A stretch of DNA of 8,594 bases from Chloroflexota bacterium (GCA_021786915.1 JAJYMP010000627.1:1-8594); one strand, 5' to 3'; counted from the stretch's first letter, positions 1 to 5,807 are shown. Notes: a model not told the origin generated them from the letters alone. Numbers and translations are program-made.

Positions 1-1197
1 CCGGCCGCGGGGAAGGCCGTCCACGCCATGCTCGGCTCGTCGGTGCCGCACGCCCTGCTCCTCAGCGGGCCTGCCTCGGTGGGCCAGGTGTCGCTGGCAC
101 TCGACCTCGCGGCCGGGCTGCTGTGCTCCGGCGCCACCGGCGCCGACCGGCCGTGCCGCACCTGCCGCACCTGCCGGATGGTGGAGCACGGCAACCACCC
201 CGACCTCCACTGGCTGCTCCCCACCGGGGCGGGCCAGCAGATCCAGGTGGGCAACGACGACAGCCCCGAACCGGGCACGGTCCGCGGCCTCGCCGCGGAT
301 CTCGTGCTGCTCGCGATGGAGGCCGGCCAGCGGGTGGTCATCGTCCGGGACGCGCAGCAGGCGAACGACGTCGCCCAGAATGCGCTGCTCAAGCTGCTCG
401 AGGAGCCGCCGCCGGGCACCACGATCATCCTGTGCACCGATGACGAGGAGCTGATGCTCCCCACGATCAAGTCGCGCTGTGCCCGGCTCCGGCTGGGCAC
501 CGTGGCGATCCCCGACACGGAGCGCCTGCTCGCCGAGCGAGGCCTTGCCGACCCGCCCACGGCGGCCCGTCTCGCCCGGCTCACTGGGGGGCGCGCGGGT
601 CTGGCCGTGGCCTACGCCGTCGCTCCCGACGCCGTCACGATTCGCGGCGAGCTCGCCCGGTCGCTGCTGGACCTGCTGGCCGCCGGGCCGGCCGCCCGGC
701 TGGCCGCCGCGAGGCTGCTCCAGGCGCGTGCCGGTGATCTGGCTGCGCAGCTCGAGCAGGCGCTCGCCGCGCCGCCCCCCGACCCTGAGGGTGCTGCGGG
801 GCGACGCGGGAAGGCGCGAGGCGCGGCGAAGTCGGCCAGCGGCGACGACCCGGCTGACGCCGGCGAGGCCGCTGCCGCGGCGGAGGCCGACGAGGCTGAC
901 ACGCCGGCGAAGGCGACCGCGAAGGACCGCCGACGCTCCACCGCGCAACTCCTGGAGGTCTGGCGCGACGTCGCCCGCGACCTCGTGCTGGCCGAGCGCG
1001 GGGCGCGTCGCACCGTGCGCGATCCCGCGCTGCTCGAGGAGCTCGAGGCGGCCGCGCGCGACCTACCGCCGGGCGCCGCGGCGACGTTCCTGCCGCGCAT
1101 CGCCGAGGCGGACGGGCTCGTGAAGGGCAACGTGACCCCGGAGCTGCTGCTCGACGTGCTGCTGCTCGCGTGGCCGCGGCGCCGGACGGCGGCATGA
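1..1197 (+). CDS. holB: DNA polymerase III delta' subunit (5'-partial)
   Basis: Clamp-loader subunit that helps load the beta sliding clamp at replication forks. The frame is open from base 1 and the first ATG (28) begins mid-domain, so the true start is upstream. Counting from that ATG: a degenerate Walker A GPASVGQ (14-20) in which the usual Lys is Gln; a four-Cys zinc module (C33, C43, C46, C49) with the spacing typical of delta'; a Walker B-like region near D108; the clamp-loader signature NALLKLLEEPP (118-128); and the SRC motif (149-151). Delta' is normally a non-hydrolysing partner, so loss of the P-loop Lys fits the family. Residues about 250-305 are an Ala/Asp/Glu/Lys-rich, probably disordered insert before the C-terminal collar helices. 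It ends with TGA at 1195. DnaX (tau/gamma) is the main alternative, but the degenerate P-loop and the size favour delta'. Confidence 0.92.
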   Translation, partial: PAAGKAVHAMLGSSVPHALLLSGPASVGQVSLALDLAAGLLCSGATGADRPCRTCRTCRMVEHGNHPDLHWLLPTGAGQQIQVGNDDSPEPGTVRGLAADLVLLAMEAGQRVVIVRDAQQANDVAQNALLKLLEEPPPGTTIILCTDDEELMLPTIKSRCARLRLGTVAIPDTERLLAERGLADPPTAARLARLTGGRAGLAVAYAVAPDAVTIRGELARSLLDLLAAGPAARLAAARLLQARAGDLAAQLEQALAAPPPDPEGAAGRRGKARGAAKSASGDDPADAGEAAAAAEADEADTPAKATAKDRRRSTAQLLEVWRDVARDLVLAERGARRTVRDPALLEELEAAARDLPPGAAATFLPRIAEADGLVKGNVTPELLLDVLLLAWPRRRTAA

Positions 1198-1237
1198 CCC
1201 GGCAGCTGCGCGCGTTCCGGCCACTCTGGAGGGCCGC

Positions 1238-1309
1238 GTGACCGGCCTCGACCGCGAGCCGTTCCGCCGCTCGGCGCGAGCGTGCGCGCCGCGCCGAGGC
1301 GCCTCATGA
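1238..1309 (+). other. Possible 23-codon leader ORF, likely degraded duplicate of the acylphosphatase start
   Basis: GTG at 1238 follows a good ribosome site (GGAGGG, 1228-1233) and opens a frame reading MTGLDREPFRRSARACAPRR and three further residues, ending in TGA at 1307. That stop overlaps the acylphosphatase ATG at 1306 (ATGA). The first residues resemble the acylphosphatase N-terminus (MTGPDRERLDAS), and the DNA at 1239-1259 repeats at 1307-1327 with one mismatch. It may be a translated coupling leader or merely the remnant of a local duplication. Nothing shows that the peptide has a function of its own. Confidence 0.3.
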
Positions 1310-1327
1310 CCGGCCCCGACCGCGAGC
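1239..1327 (+). repeat. Near-exact 21-bp direct repeat at the acylphosphatase start
   Basis: Copy 1 is at 1239-1259 and copy 2 at 1307-1327, 68 bp apart; 20 of 21 bases match (T versus C at the tenth position). Copy 2 is the start of the acylphosphatase gene and copy 1 carries a GTG at the same place with a stronger Shine-Dalgarno site. The coordinates span both copies. Confidence 0.8.
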
Positions 1328-1611
1328 GGCTCGACGCCTCGGTCCGTGGACGCGTCCAGGGGGTCGGCTTCCGCTACTTCGTCCTGCGCGAGGCGGAATA
1401 CCTCGAGCTGGACGGCTTCGTCGCCAACGAGCGCGACGGCAGCGTCCACGTCGTGGCGGAGGGTCCCGGCGAGGCGCTCGAGGAGCTGCTTGCCCGCCTC
1501 AAGGAGGGGCCGCCGGCCTCGATCGTGGAGCGGGTGATCGACCGGCGGGAGCCGGCGCGGGGGATGGGGCCTGGGTTCCGAGTCGCGAGCGGGGAGCACC
1601 GCGGGGACTGA
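1306..1611 (+). CDS. acyP: Acylphosphatase
   Basis: Small cytoplasmic enzyme (PF00708) that hydrolyses the carboxyl-phosphate bond of acyl phosphates. From ATG 1306 the protein is 101 aa, the normal family size. Both signatures are intact: GRVQGVGFRYFV (15-26), holding the phosphate-binding Arg23, and GFVANERDGSVHVVAEG (37-53), holding the catalytic Asn41; the residue numbers coincide with the classical enzyme. GAGG at 1296-1299 lies 6 nt before ATG 1306, so I prefer this start over the in-frame GTG at 1282, which would add eight residues unlike the family. It follows holB by about 110 bp, with an overlapping small leader frame upstream. No membrane segment or signal peptide. Confidence 0.93.
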   Translation: MTGPDRERLDASVRGRVQGVGFRYFVLREAEYLELDGFVANERDGSVHVVAEGPGEALEELLARLKEGPPASIVERVIDRREPARGMGPGFRVASGEHRGD

Positions 1612-1925
1612 AGGCCCGCGCCGGCTCGCGCGAGGGTACGGCTCGTACCCCGCCCCGCGGCGGCGATACGAGCGAGGTGCGCGGCAGCGATGCGCGCAGC
1701 CAGGTGAGGGTGAACGCGTCCAGATAGGTCCGTGACACCAGGCTGGGCGCGGGGTGAGGCGCTGCAACGATGCAGCTCCCACGGAGCCCGACGCATCGGG
1801 CGTGGTGCCCGAGCGCACCGCGCCCCGGACCGATGGCTGCGGCCACCCGGACCTCACGGCTATGGGTCCATCACGCCACCCGCGGCACCCTTGGGTCCGT
1901 GGAGCACCAGACGCCGACCGCCGAC
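1612..1925. other. Gene-free stretch with clustered hairpins
   Basis: No convincing coding frame; the frames open here have no family-like sequence and no ribosome site. The stretch holds the 10-bp palindrome CTCGCGCGAG (1625-1634), a 7-bp perfect hairpin at 1634-1650 that competes with another using 1641-1647 and 1667-1673, then three hairpins in a row: 1761-1776 (6 bp, ACGA loop), 1786-1801 (6 bp, CGCA loop) and 1801-1822 (8 bp with one G-U, 6-nt loop), followed by a 4-bp one at 1834-1845. I looked for tRNA, SRP RNA, RNase P RNA and common riboswitch cores and recognised none. It could be a 3' UTR, a leader of the 1926 gene, or an unknown structured RNA. Confidence 0.45.
1634..1650 (+). terminator. 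Perfect hairpin after acyP, possible terminator
   Basis: GGGTACG (1634-1640), 3-nt loop, CGTACCC (1644-1650), starting 23 bp after the acylphosphatase stop. No T-tract follows, so it is not a textbook Rho-independent terminator. It may protect the 3' end or be a protein-binding palindrome. Confidence 0.3.
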
Positions 1926-2153
1926 ATGCCCGAGCTCTATCGCGCCGTGCTCGACACGGTCTTTCGCCTCGAGCGCATCGGCGAGCGCGAGGCCGCGCTC
2001 GTGATCCGGCATCGCGCGGTCACCACGTACTCCACGCGCTGGGACGACGGCGGGCGGCGCGAGCTGGCCCGCATCAACCACGACGCCATGCGCCGACTCG
2101 CGCAGCGGCCAGACGGCGCCCTCTCGCTCGAGACCAGCACCGAGCCGTACTAG
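1926..2153 (+). CDS. Small hypothetical protein, 75 aa
   Basis: Unknown function. The protein MPELYRAVLDTVFRLERIGE... is predicted to be all helical, charged and soluble, without signal peptide or membrane segment. The pattern ELYRAVLDxVxRLExxGE, then a YSTRWDDGGRRELxRI stretch (about residues 37-52), reads like small conserved hypotheticals I associate with high-GC Chloroflexota and Actinobacteria, though I cannot confirm this without a search. The frame is open upstream; GTG 1899 would add nine residues. I chose ATG 1926 because the residues before it look non-conserved, but neither start has a clear Shine-Dalgarno site. It ends at TAG 2151-2153 and is followed by a 64-bp gap and a new promoter-like element, so it is probably monocistronic. 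Confidence 0.6.
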   Translation: MPELYRAVLDTVFRLERIGEREAALVIRHRAVTTYSTRWDDGGRRELARINHDAMRRLAQRPDGALSLETSTEPY

Positions 2154-2205
2154 TCACCCGGGCGCCCCCTCGGCTCCCGGCTACACGCGTCGCGCCCGCG
2201 CGGCG

Positions 2206-2211
2206 TACGCT
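2206..2211 (+). promoter_or_regulatory. Putative -10 element of a leaderless promoter
   Basis: TACGCT fits the TANNNT -10 consensus and ends 6 nt before the A of ATG 2218, so transcription could start on the start codon itself. There is no Shine-Dalgarno site before 2218, which agrees with a leaderless mRNA. No good -35 box is visible. The same TA(C/G)GCTG core precedes two other genes in the window. Confidence 0.4.
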
Positions 2212-2217
2212 GCCGGC

Positions 2218-2517
2218 ATGTCCACGACCGTTGCCGACCTGGTTGCACGCGTCCAGGCCGCCTTCGACGCGCTCTCCGCCACCGCGGAGCCCGTGAGCGA
2301 CGAGCTCCAGTACCTCGCCGATCTCGAGACCGTGTGGGGCGCCCGACTGCGCGCCGTCGCCGAGGCGCGCGGAGCGGAGGCGGCCCCGGCGGGAGCCGAG
2401 GCGGCGATCGATGCGCTGGGCGCAGAGGCCGCCGCCATCTCGGACCCGCACCGCGCCATCGACTGGATGTCGACGCTGCCGCAGGTCGCCCTGGCGGCGC
2501 TCGGCGAGGCCGCCTGA
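2218..2517 (+). CDS. Small acidic helical protein coupled to nuclease-like gene, 99 aa
   Basis: Not recognised. The 99-aa product is acidic, Ala/Glu-rich and predicted mainly helical, with two parts: an N-terminal segment (1-48) with Trp40 and Tyr32, and after an Ala/Gly/Glu-rich middle (49-72) a C-terminal segment containing DPHRAIDWMSTLPQVALAAL. There is no signal peptide, Cys or membrane segment. ATG 2218 lies directly downstream of a TACGCT element and has no ribosome site. Its stop overlaps the next start (TGATG, 2515-2519), so its translation is probably coupled to that of the PD-(D/E)XK-like protein. This suggests a partner, adaptor or inhibitor of that protein, which is inference from position only. 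Base composition matches the neighbours, so there is no sign of recent transfer. Confidence 0.7.
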   Translation: MSTTVADLVARVQAAFDALSATAEPVSDELQYLADLETVWGARLRAVAEARGAEAAPAGAEAAIDALGAEAAAISDPHRAIDWMSTLPQVALAALGEAA

Positions 2518-3203
2518 TGCGGTTCATGGAGGCCCGACCCGACGGGCGCGCCGTCGTCTACGCCCACATCCAGGCCGATCCCCTGGTCCAGCGCGCCGCG
2601 GATCTGCTCGCAGCAGCCACGACAACGCAGCGGCTGCTGGCCCGGGCGGTGATGAACGGCGAATCGGCGGACCCCGATCGCTGGCGCACGATGTTCCCGA
2701 CGCTGTTCGGCCCGGCGGCCCCGGCCCTCGGCGACCCGCTCCGCGACCGTTCCGAGGCAGTCCTGGCGGTGTCGCTCGCAGTGGCCGACCGCGGCGACCA
2801 GGCGAGGAGCCAGTTCCGGGGCGCGATCGTCGAGGCGATGACGGAACGGCTCCTGGCCCAGCGAACCGGTCCCGTCCACCGCGAGCGCCGCATCCTGTTC
2901 GACGGTCGGCCCGCTGAGATCCACCCGTACGACGTCACGGTGGAGCGGGAGGCCGCCGCCGAGGCGTGGGACTGCAAGTGGGGCGCGCGCGGGATCAAGG
3001 GCGAGGTGATCCACCAGCTCGACGATGCCCGGCGCGGTGCCGCCGACGAGGGCGAGAAGCTGGTGGTGGGCCTGGTGGTGTTCGACGCTCGGCGCTCGTG
3101 CGAGGTCCGGCTGGTCCGCGAGCGCGGGCCGGTGGCGCTCGAGGGGCTGCGGCTGATCGCGCTCGAGGGGCTAGACCGGCTGGCGGGAAGGAAGCCGGCG
3201 TGA
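2517..3203 (+). CDS. Predicted PD-(D/E)XK (restriction-endonuclease-like) fold protein, 228 aa
   Basis: Probably a nuclease of the PD-(D/E)XK superfamily; substrate and biological role unknown. Candidate active-site residues occur in the expected order: Glu106 in a helix (RGAIVEAMTERLL), Asp139 in a strand (HPYDVTVE), then Asp152-Cys-Lys154 in the strand AEAWDCKWG, and Gln167 in the following helix (EVIHQLDDARRG). A hydrophobic strand KLVVGLVVFDA (181-191) follows, as in restriction-endonuclease cores. Residues 1-95 are mostly helical with no motif I know. No signal peptide or membrane segment. Start ATG 2517 overlaps the stop of the 99-aa gene by one base; ATG 2526 (Met4) is an alternative. 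The 3' end overlaps the thioesterase start (GTGA). The fold assignment rests on motif spacing read by eye; a catalytically dead relative or an unrelated protein remains possible. Confidence 0.55.
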   Translation: MRFMEARPDGRAVVYAHIQADPLVQRAADLLAAATTTQRLLARAVMNGESADPDRWRTMFPTLFGPAAPALGDPLRDRSEAVLAVSLAVADRGDQARSQFRGAIVEAMTERLLAQRTGPVHRERRILFDGRPAEIHPYDVTVEREAAAEAWDCKWGARGIKGEVIHQLDDARRGAADEGEKLVVGLVVFDARRSCEVRLVRERGPVALEGLRLIALEGLDRLAGRKPA

Positions 3204-4057
3204 GCGCGATGGGGCCCCTCAAGGCGGATGCGGCAGCCGCCGAGCGCCGGGGCATCACCGTGTCGTATCGCGCCCGGTTCGACGAGTGCGGGCCTGACGG
3301 GCTCGTGCGCTCGTCGGCGCTCCTGCGGTATGCGCAGGACCTCGCCTGGATCCACTCCGAGCGCCTGGGGTTCACGCGCGACTGGTACGCCGCGCGGAAT
3401 CTGGCCTGGGTGGTCCGGGCCGCGGAGCTGGCGATCCTGGCGCCGCTGCCCCTGGGCGAGACAATCACGCTCTCGACGCAGGTCATCGGCTTCCGGCGGG
3501 TGTGGGCACGCCGGCGGACGGAGGGCCGGTTCGACGACGGGACGCTCGCCGCCTGGGGCCACACGGACTGGGTGATCCTCGACACGGCCCGGGGCATGCC
3601 CGGCCGCTTCCCGCCTGAGTTCCTCGCCCGGTTCGACGTCCCGCCCGAGCCCTTCGAGCCAGGCCGCGTGACGCTGCCCCCTGCGCCGCCGCATGGGGTG
3701 GCGACGTTCACGACCGTGGTCCGGCCGCAGGACATCGACCCCATGGACCACGTCAACAACGCGGCCTATCTCGACTACCTCGAAGAGGCGCTGCTCGCGG
3801 CGGGTGGGGCCGCGAGCGGGCTGACGTGTGCCATCCCGCGCCGCTTCCGGATCGAGTACGTCCAGCCCGCGGCAGCCGGTGCGAGCGTCACGAGCAGCCT
3901 CTGGCCGCTGCCCGACGGGGACGACCTCGACGAGTCCGACGGGTCGACCGCCAAAGGGTCGAACGATGCCGGCAAGCCGGCTGGCCGAGCGTGGCGTCTC
4001 GACGATGCCGAGGGCCGAGAGCTGGCGCGCGCGCTCCTGACCGCCGACGCCGCCTGA
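3200..4057 (+). CDS. Double-hotdog acyl-ACP/acyl-CoA thioesterase, 285 aa
   Basis: Hydrolyses fatty-acyl thioesters, releasing free acid from ACP or CoA; cytoplasmic. Two hotdog domains in tandem as in FatA/FatB-like enzymes (PF01643 / 4HBT): an N-terminal one (about 18-135; TVSYRARFDECGPDG..., then LLRYAQDLAWIHSERLGF) and a C-terminal one (about 165-285) with the catalytic-type motif DIDPMDHVNNAAYLDYLEEAL (Asp180, His184, Asn186-Asn187). Residues about 235-258 form an Asp/Gly/Ser-rich loop inside the second domain. I chose GTG 3200 because AAGGAAG (3188-3194) sits 5 nt before it; ATG 3209 is too far from that site. It overlaps the preceding nuclease-like gene by 4 bp (GTGA) and so belongs to the same operon. 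Chain-length preference cannot be told from sequence alone. Confidence 0.88.
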   Translation: MSAMGPLKADAAAAERRGITVSYRARFDECGPDGLVRSSALLRYAQDLAWIHSERLGFTRDWYAARNLAWVVRAAELAILAPLPLGETITLSTQVIGFRRVWARRRTEGRFDDGTLAAWGHTDWVILDTARGMPGRFPPEFLARFDVPPEPFEPGRVTLPPAPPHGVATFTTVVRPQDIDPMDHVNNAAYLDYLEEALLAAGGAASGLTCAIPRRFRIEYVQPAAAGASVTSSLWPLPDGDDLDESDGSTAKGSNDAGKPAGRAWRLDDAEGRELARALLTADAA

Positions 4058-4088
4058 CGCCCGCCGACGCCCGCGAGCCGACGCCCGC
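4056..4088 (+). repeat. Three copies of GACGCCCGC at the thioesterase 3' end
   Basis: The 9-mer occurs at 4056-4064, 4066-4074 and 4080-4088, beginning inside the stop codon (TGA, 4055-4057). A related GACGCCGCC lies at 4046. It is a short slippage-type repeat, and no function is visible. Confidence 0.6.
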
Positions 4089-4324
4089 GCGCCGGAGGCT
4101 GGGCGCGGCCGGGCGACGGCCGGGGAGAACCCCCACGCGCCGCTCGCCGGGCAGTACCAACGGGCCATGACCCTGGTGGGCTGCGCCGGTGTCGTCGGGC
4201 ACCGCCGCGGGCCGGTGCGAACCCGGCAGGACCATCTCGCCAGTAGCATTCGGCGGGCCGCGACGTAGGCTGCGGAGAAGGTGTCCCGGGGAGATGTGGG
4301 GGCGCCCGAACGAGGTCCAGAGAC
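4058..4324. other. Intergenic region before the GGDEF/HD-GYP gene
   Basis: 267 bp without a convincing gene. It holds the GACGCCCGC repeats, a GGGG-AGAA-CCCC mini-hairpin near 4122, hairpins at 4187-4204 (5-bp stem, 8-nt loop) and 4211-4227 (5-bp stem, 7-nt loop), the TAGGCT promoter-like element at 4266 and GAGG (4312-4315) 9 nt before the ATG at 4325. Confidence 0.4.
4266..4271 (+). promoter_or_regulatory. Putative -10 element upstream of the GGDEF/HD-GYP gene
   Basis: TAGGCT, followed by GCGG, matches TANNNT and shares the TA(C/G)GCTG core with elements at 2206 and 5927. It would place the transcript start near 4278, giving a leader of about 47 nt. No clear -35 box. Confidence 0.33.
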
Positions 4325-5797
4325 ATGGACGCGCTCGTCGCCGCCTGCGCCACTGGCATGGTCGTGGCGCTGCTTGGAGCCCTGGCCGGGACCGTGGGCT
4401 TCTCCGCACTCATCGTTCGGCGCCAGCAGCGCCGCCTCGCCAGGCTCGCCGAGCGGCTGACCACCGCGGGTGACGACCTCCGTCTCGTCGCTGCCGATGC
4501 GCGACACATCGAGGATCCCCGGCTGCGCCGGGCATTCGAGCGCCTCGCGGAGCGCGTCGCGGCCACATGGCAGCTGGCAACGGTCGATCCCCTCACAAGC
4601 ATCGCCAACCGCCAGGCCGTCCTGACCCGACTCGAGGAGGAGCTGGGCCGGGCCGCGCGCTACCGCCGGCCGCTGTCGGTGGTGATGGTCGACCTCGACC
4701 ACTTCAAGCGGCTCAACGACACCTTCGGCCACGAGGCGGGCGACACCGTGCTCCGAGTCGTCGCGGACCGGATCGCCGCGAACATCCGCTCGACCGATCT
4801 CGTCGGCCGCTTCGGCGGCGAGGAGTTCCTGCTCGTCCTCCCGGAGACGGACGCCGACGCCGCCGCCACGATGGCCGAGAAGCTCCGCCGCGCCGTGGCC
4901 GGGACGCCCGTGCGGCTGCGCGAGGGCAACAACGCGACCGTCACGCTGTCGGCGGGGGTGGCCGGGAGCCTGGGCGACCACCTGCCGCGTGTGGACGCCC
5001 TCGTCCGCCACGCAGACGCTGCGCTCTACTCCGCCAAGGCGCTCGGCCGCAACAACGTCTACGTCTTCCGCGAGACCGGCGAGGAGGACACGGTCCGCCG
5101 CTCGCCGATCCGCGCCGAGGCGAGGACCGCCGCCCTCGACGTGGGGCGCGCCGCCGTGACCGCCGCCCAGGACGCGATCCTCGCGACACTCGAGGCGCGG
5201 CCCGTCTGGGCCGGGCGCCCGTCGACCCTGATCGCGGAGGCGTCGCTGACCATGGCCCGGGCGATCGAGCTGCCGCAGGGCGAGCTGGACCGCCTGCGCA
5301 CCGCGAGCCTGCTGCACGACCTGGGGAAGCTGGCGATCCCCGAGGAGATCCTCACCAAGCGCGGCGGGCTCGCCCCATCCGAGTGGCGAATGATGACCGA
5401 GCACCCCAAGATCGGGCAGGTCGTGCTCGAGCAGGCCGGGGCGCTGCGTGACGCGGCGACCATCGTGCTGCACCACCACGAGTGGTTCGACGGGCGCGGG
5501 TATCCCCACGGGCTGGCAGGGCACGACATCCCGGTCGGGTCCCGGATCGTGGCGATCTGCGACGCCTACGAGGCGATGACCGAGGGGCGCCCCTACCGGG
5601 ACCCGATCCCGCACGACGCGGCGATCGAGGAGCTGCGCCGGATGGCCGGCGCGCAGTTCGACCCGGAGCTGGTCGAGGTCTTCGCCGAGCAGTTCCCGAC
5701 CGGTGTGCCGTGGGTGTCCCAGCTGCTCGACAGCGTCAAGGTTCGCGGGACGGGCGAGCCGAACGCCGTGCAGGCGTTGGCCACCCGCGCAGGCTGA
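4325..5797 (+). CDS. Membrane-anchored GGDEF + HD-GYP cyclic-di-GMP signalling protein
   Basis: 490-aa bifunctional-looking protein: GGDEF domains make c-di-GMP and HD-GYP domains degrade it. One N-terminal membrane helix (about 5-30), then a charged helical linker (32-80) and no recognisable sensor domain. The GGDEF domain (about 85-248) is complete: DPLT (88-91), DLDHFK (123-128), NDTFGHEAGD (131-140), GGEEF (164-168), and an inhibitory RxxD site, RSTD (155-158), at the correct five-residue distance. The HD-GYP domain (about 265-460) has HD (331-332, HDLGK), HP (360-361), HHHE (383-386), GRGYPHGL (390-397) and CDAYEAM..RPYR (412-425). The first-helix His ligand of the family seems replaced by Pro299. 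The cyclase therefore looks active and feedback-inhibited, while phosphodiesterase activity is uncertain. GAGG at 4312-4315 precedes ATG 4325. Confidence 0.93.
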   Translation: MDALVAACATGMVVALLGALAGTVGFSALIVRRQQRRLARLAERLTTAGDDLRLVAADARHIEDPRLRRAFERLAERVAATWQLATVDPLTSIANRQAVLTRLEEELGRAARYRRPLSVVMVDLDHFKRLNDTFGHEAGDTVLRVVADRIAANIRSTDLVGRFGGEEFLLVLPETDADAAATMAEKLRRAVAGTPVRLREGNNATVTLSAGVAGSLGDHLPRVDALVRHADAALYSAKALGRNNVYVFRETGEEDTVRRSPIRAEARTAALDVGRAAVTAAQDAILATLEARPVWAGRPSTLIAEASLTMARAIELPQGELDRLRTASLLHDLGKLAIPEEILTKRGGLAPSEWRMMTEHPKIGQVVLEQAGALRDAATIVLHHHEWFDGRGYPHGLAGHDIPVGSRIVAICDAYEAMTEGRPYRDPIPHDAAIEELRRMAGAQFDPELVEVFAEQFPTGVPWVSQLLDSVKVRGTGEPNAVQALATRAG

Positions 5798-5807
5798 GGC
5801 TGGCCTC

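Noticed and set aside
1282..1305. GTG 1282 as the acylphosphatase start
   Set aside because: It would add eight non-conserved residues. ATG 1306 has GAGG at 6 nt and gives the classical residue numbering.
1063..1857. A 264-codon - strand frame covering the end of holB, acylphosphatase and the gene-free stretch
   Set aside because: It is antisense to both acylphosphatase signatures, the composition is low-complexity, and there is no ribosome site.
2218..3203. Restriction-modification or classical toxin-antitoxin locus
   Set aside because: There is no methyltransferase nearby, base composition equals the neighbours, and neither protein shows a known toxin or antitoxin motif. It is kept only as a nuclease-like cassette.
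4214..4233. GGTGCGAACCCGGCAGGACC looks like part of an SRP RNA or a cobalamin riboswitch
   Set aside because: The invariant SRP arm (GGAAGG with AGCAG) does not follow, and the other conserved cobalamin boxes are absent. The downstream gene is c-di-GMP signalling, not B12-related.
4058..4324. Possible c-di-GMP (GEMM) riboswitch before the GGDEF/HD-GYP gene
   Set aside because: No GEMM core sequence or two-helix layout is visible, and the promoter-like element at 4266 lies downstream of most of the region.
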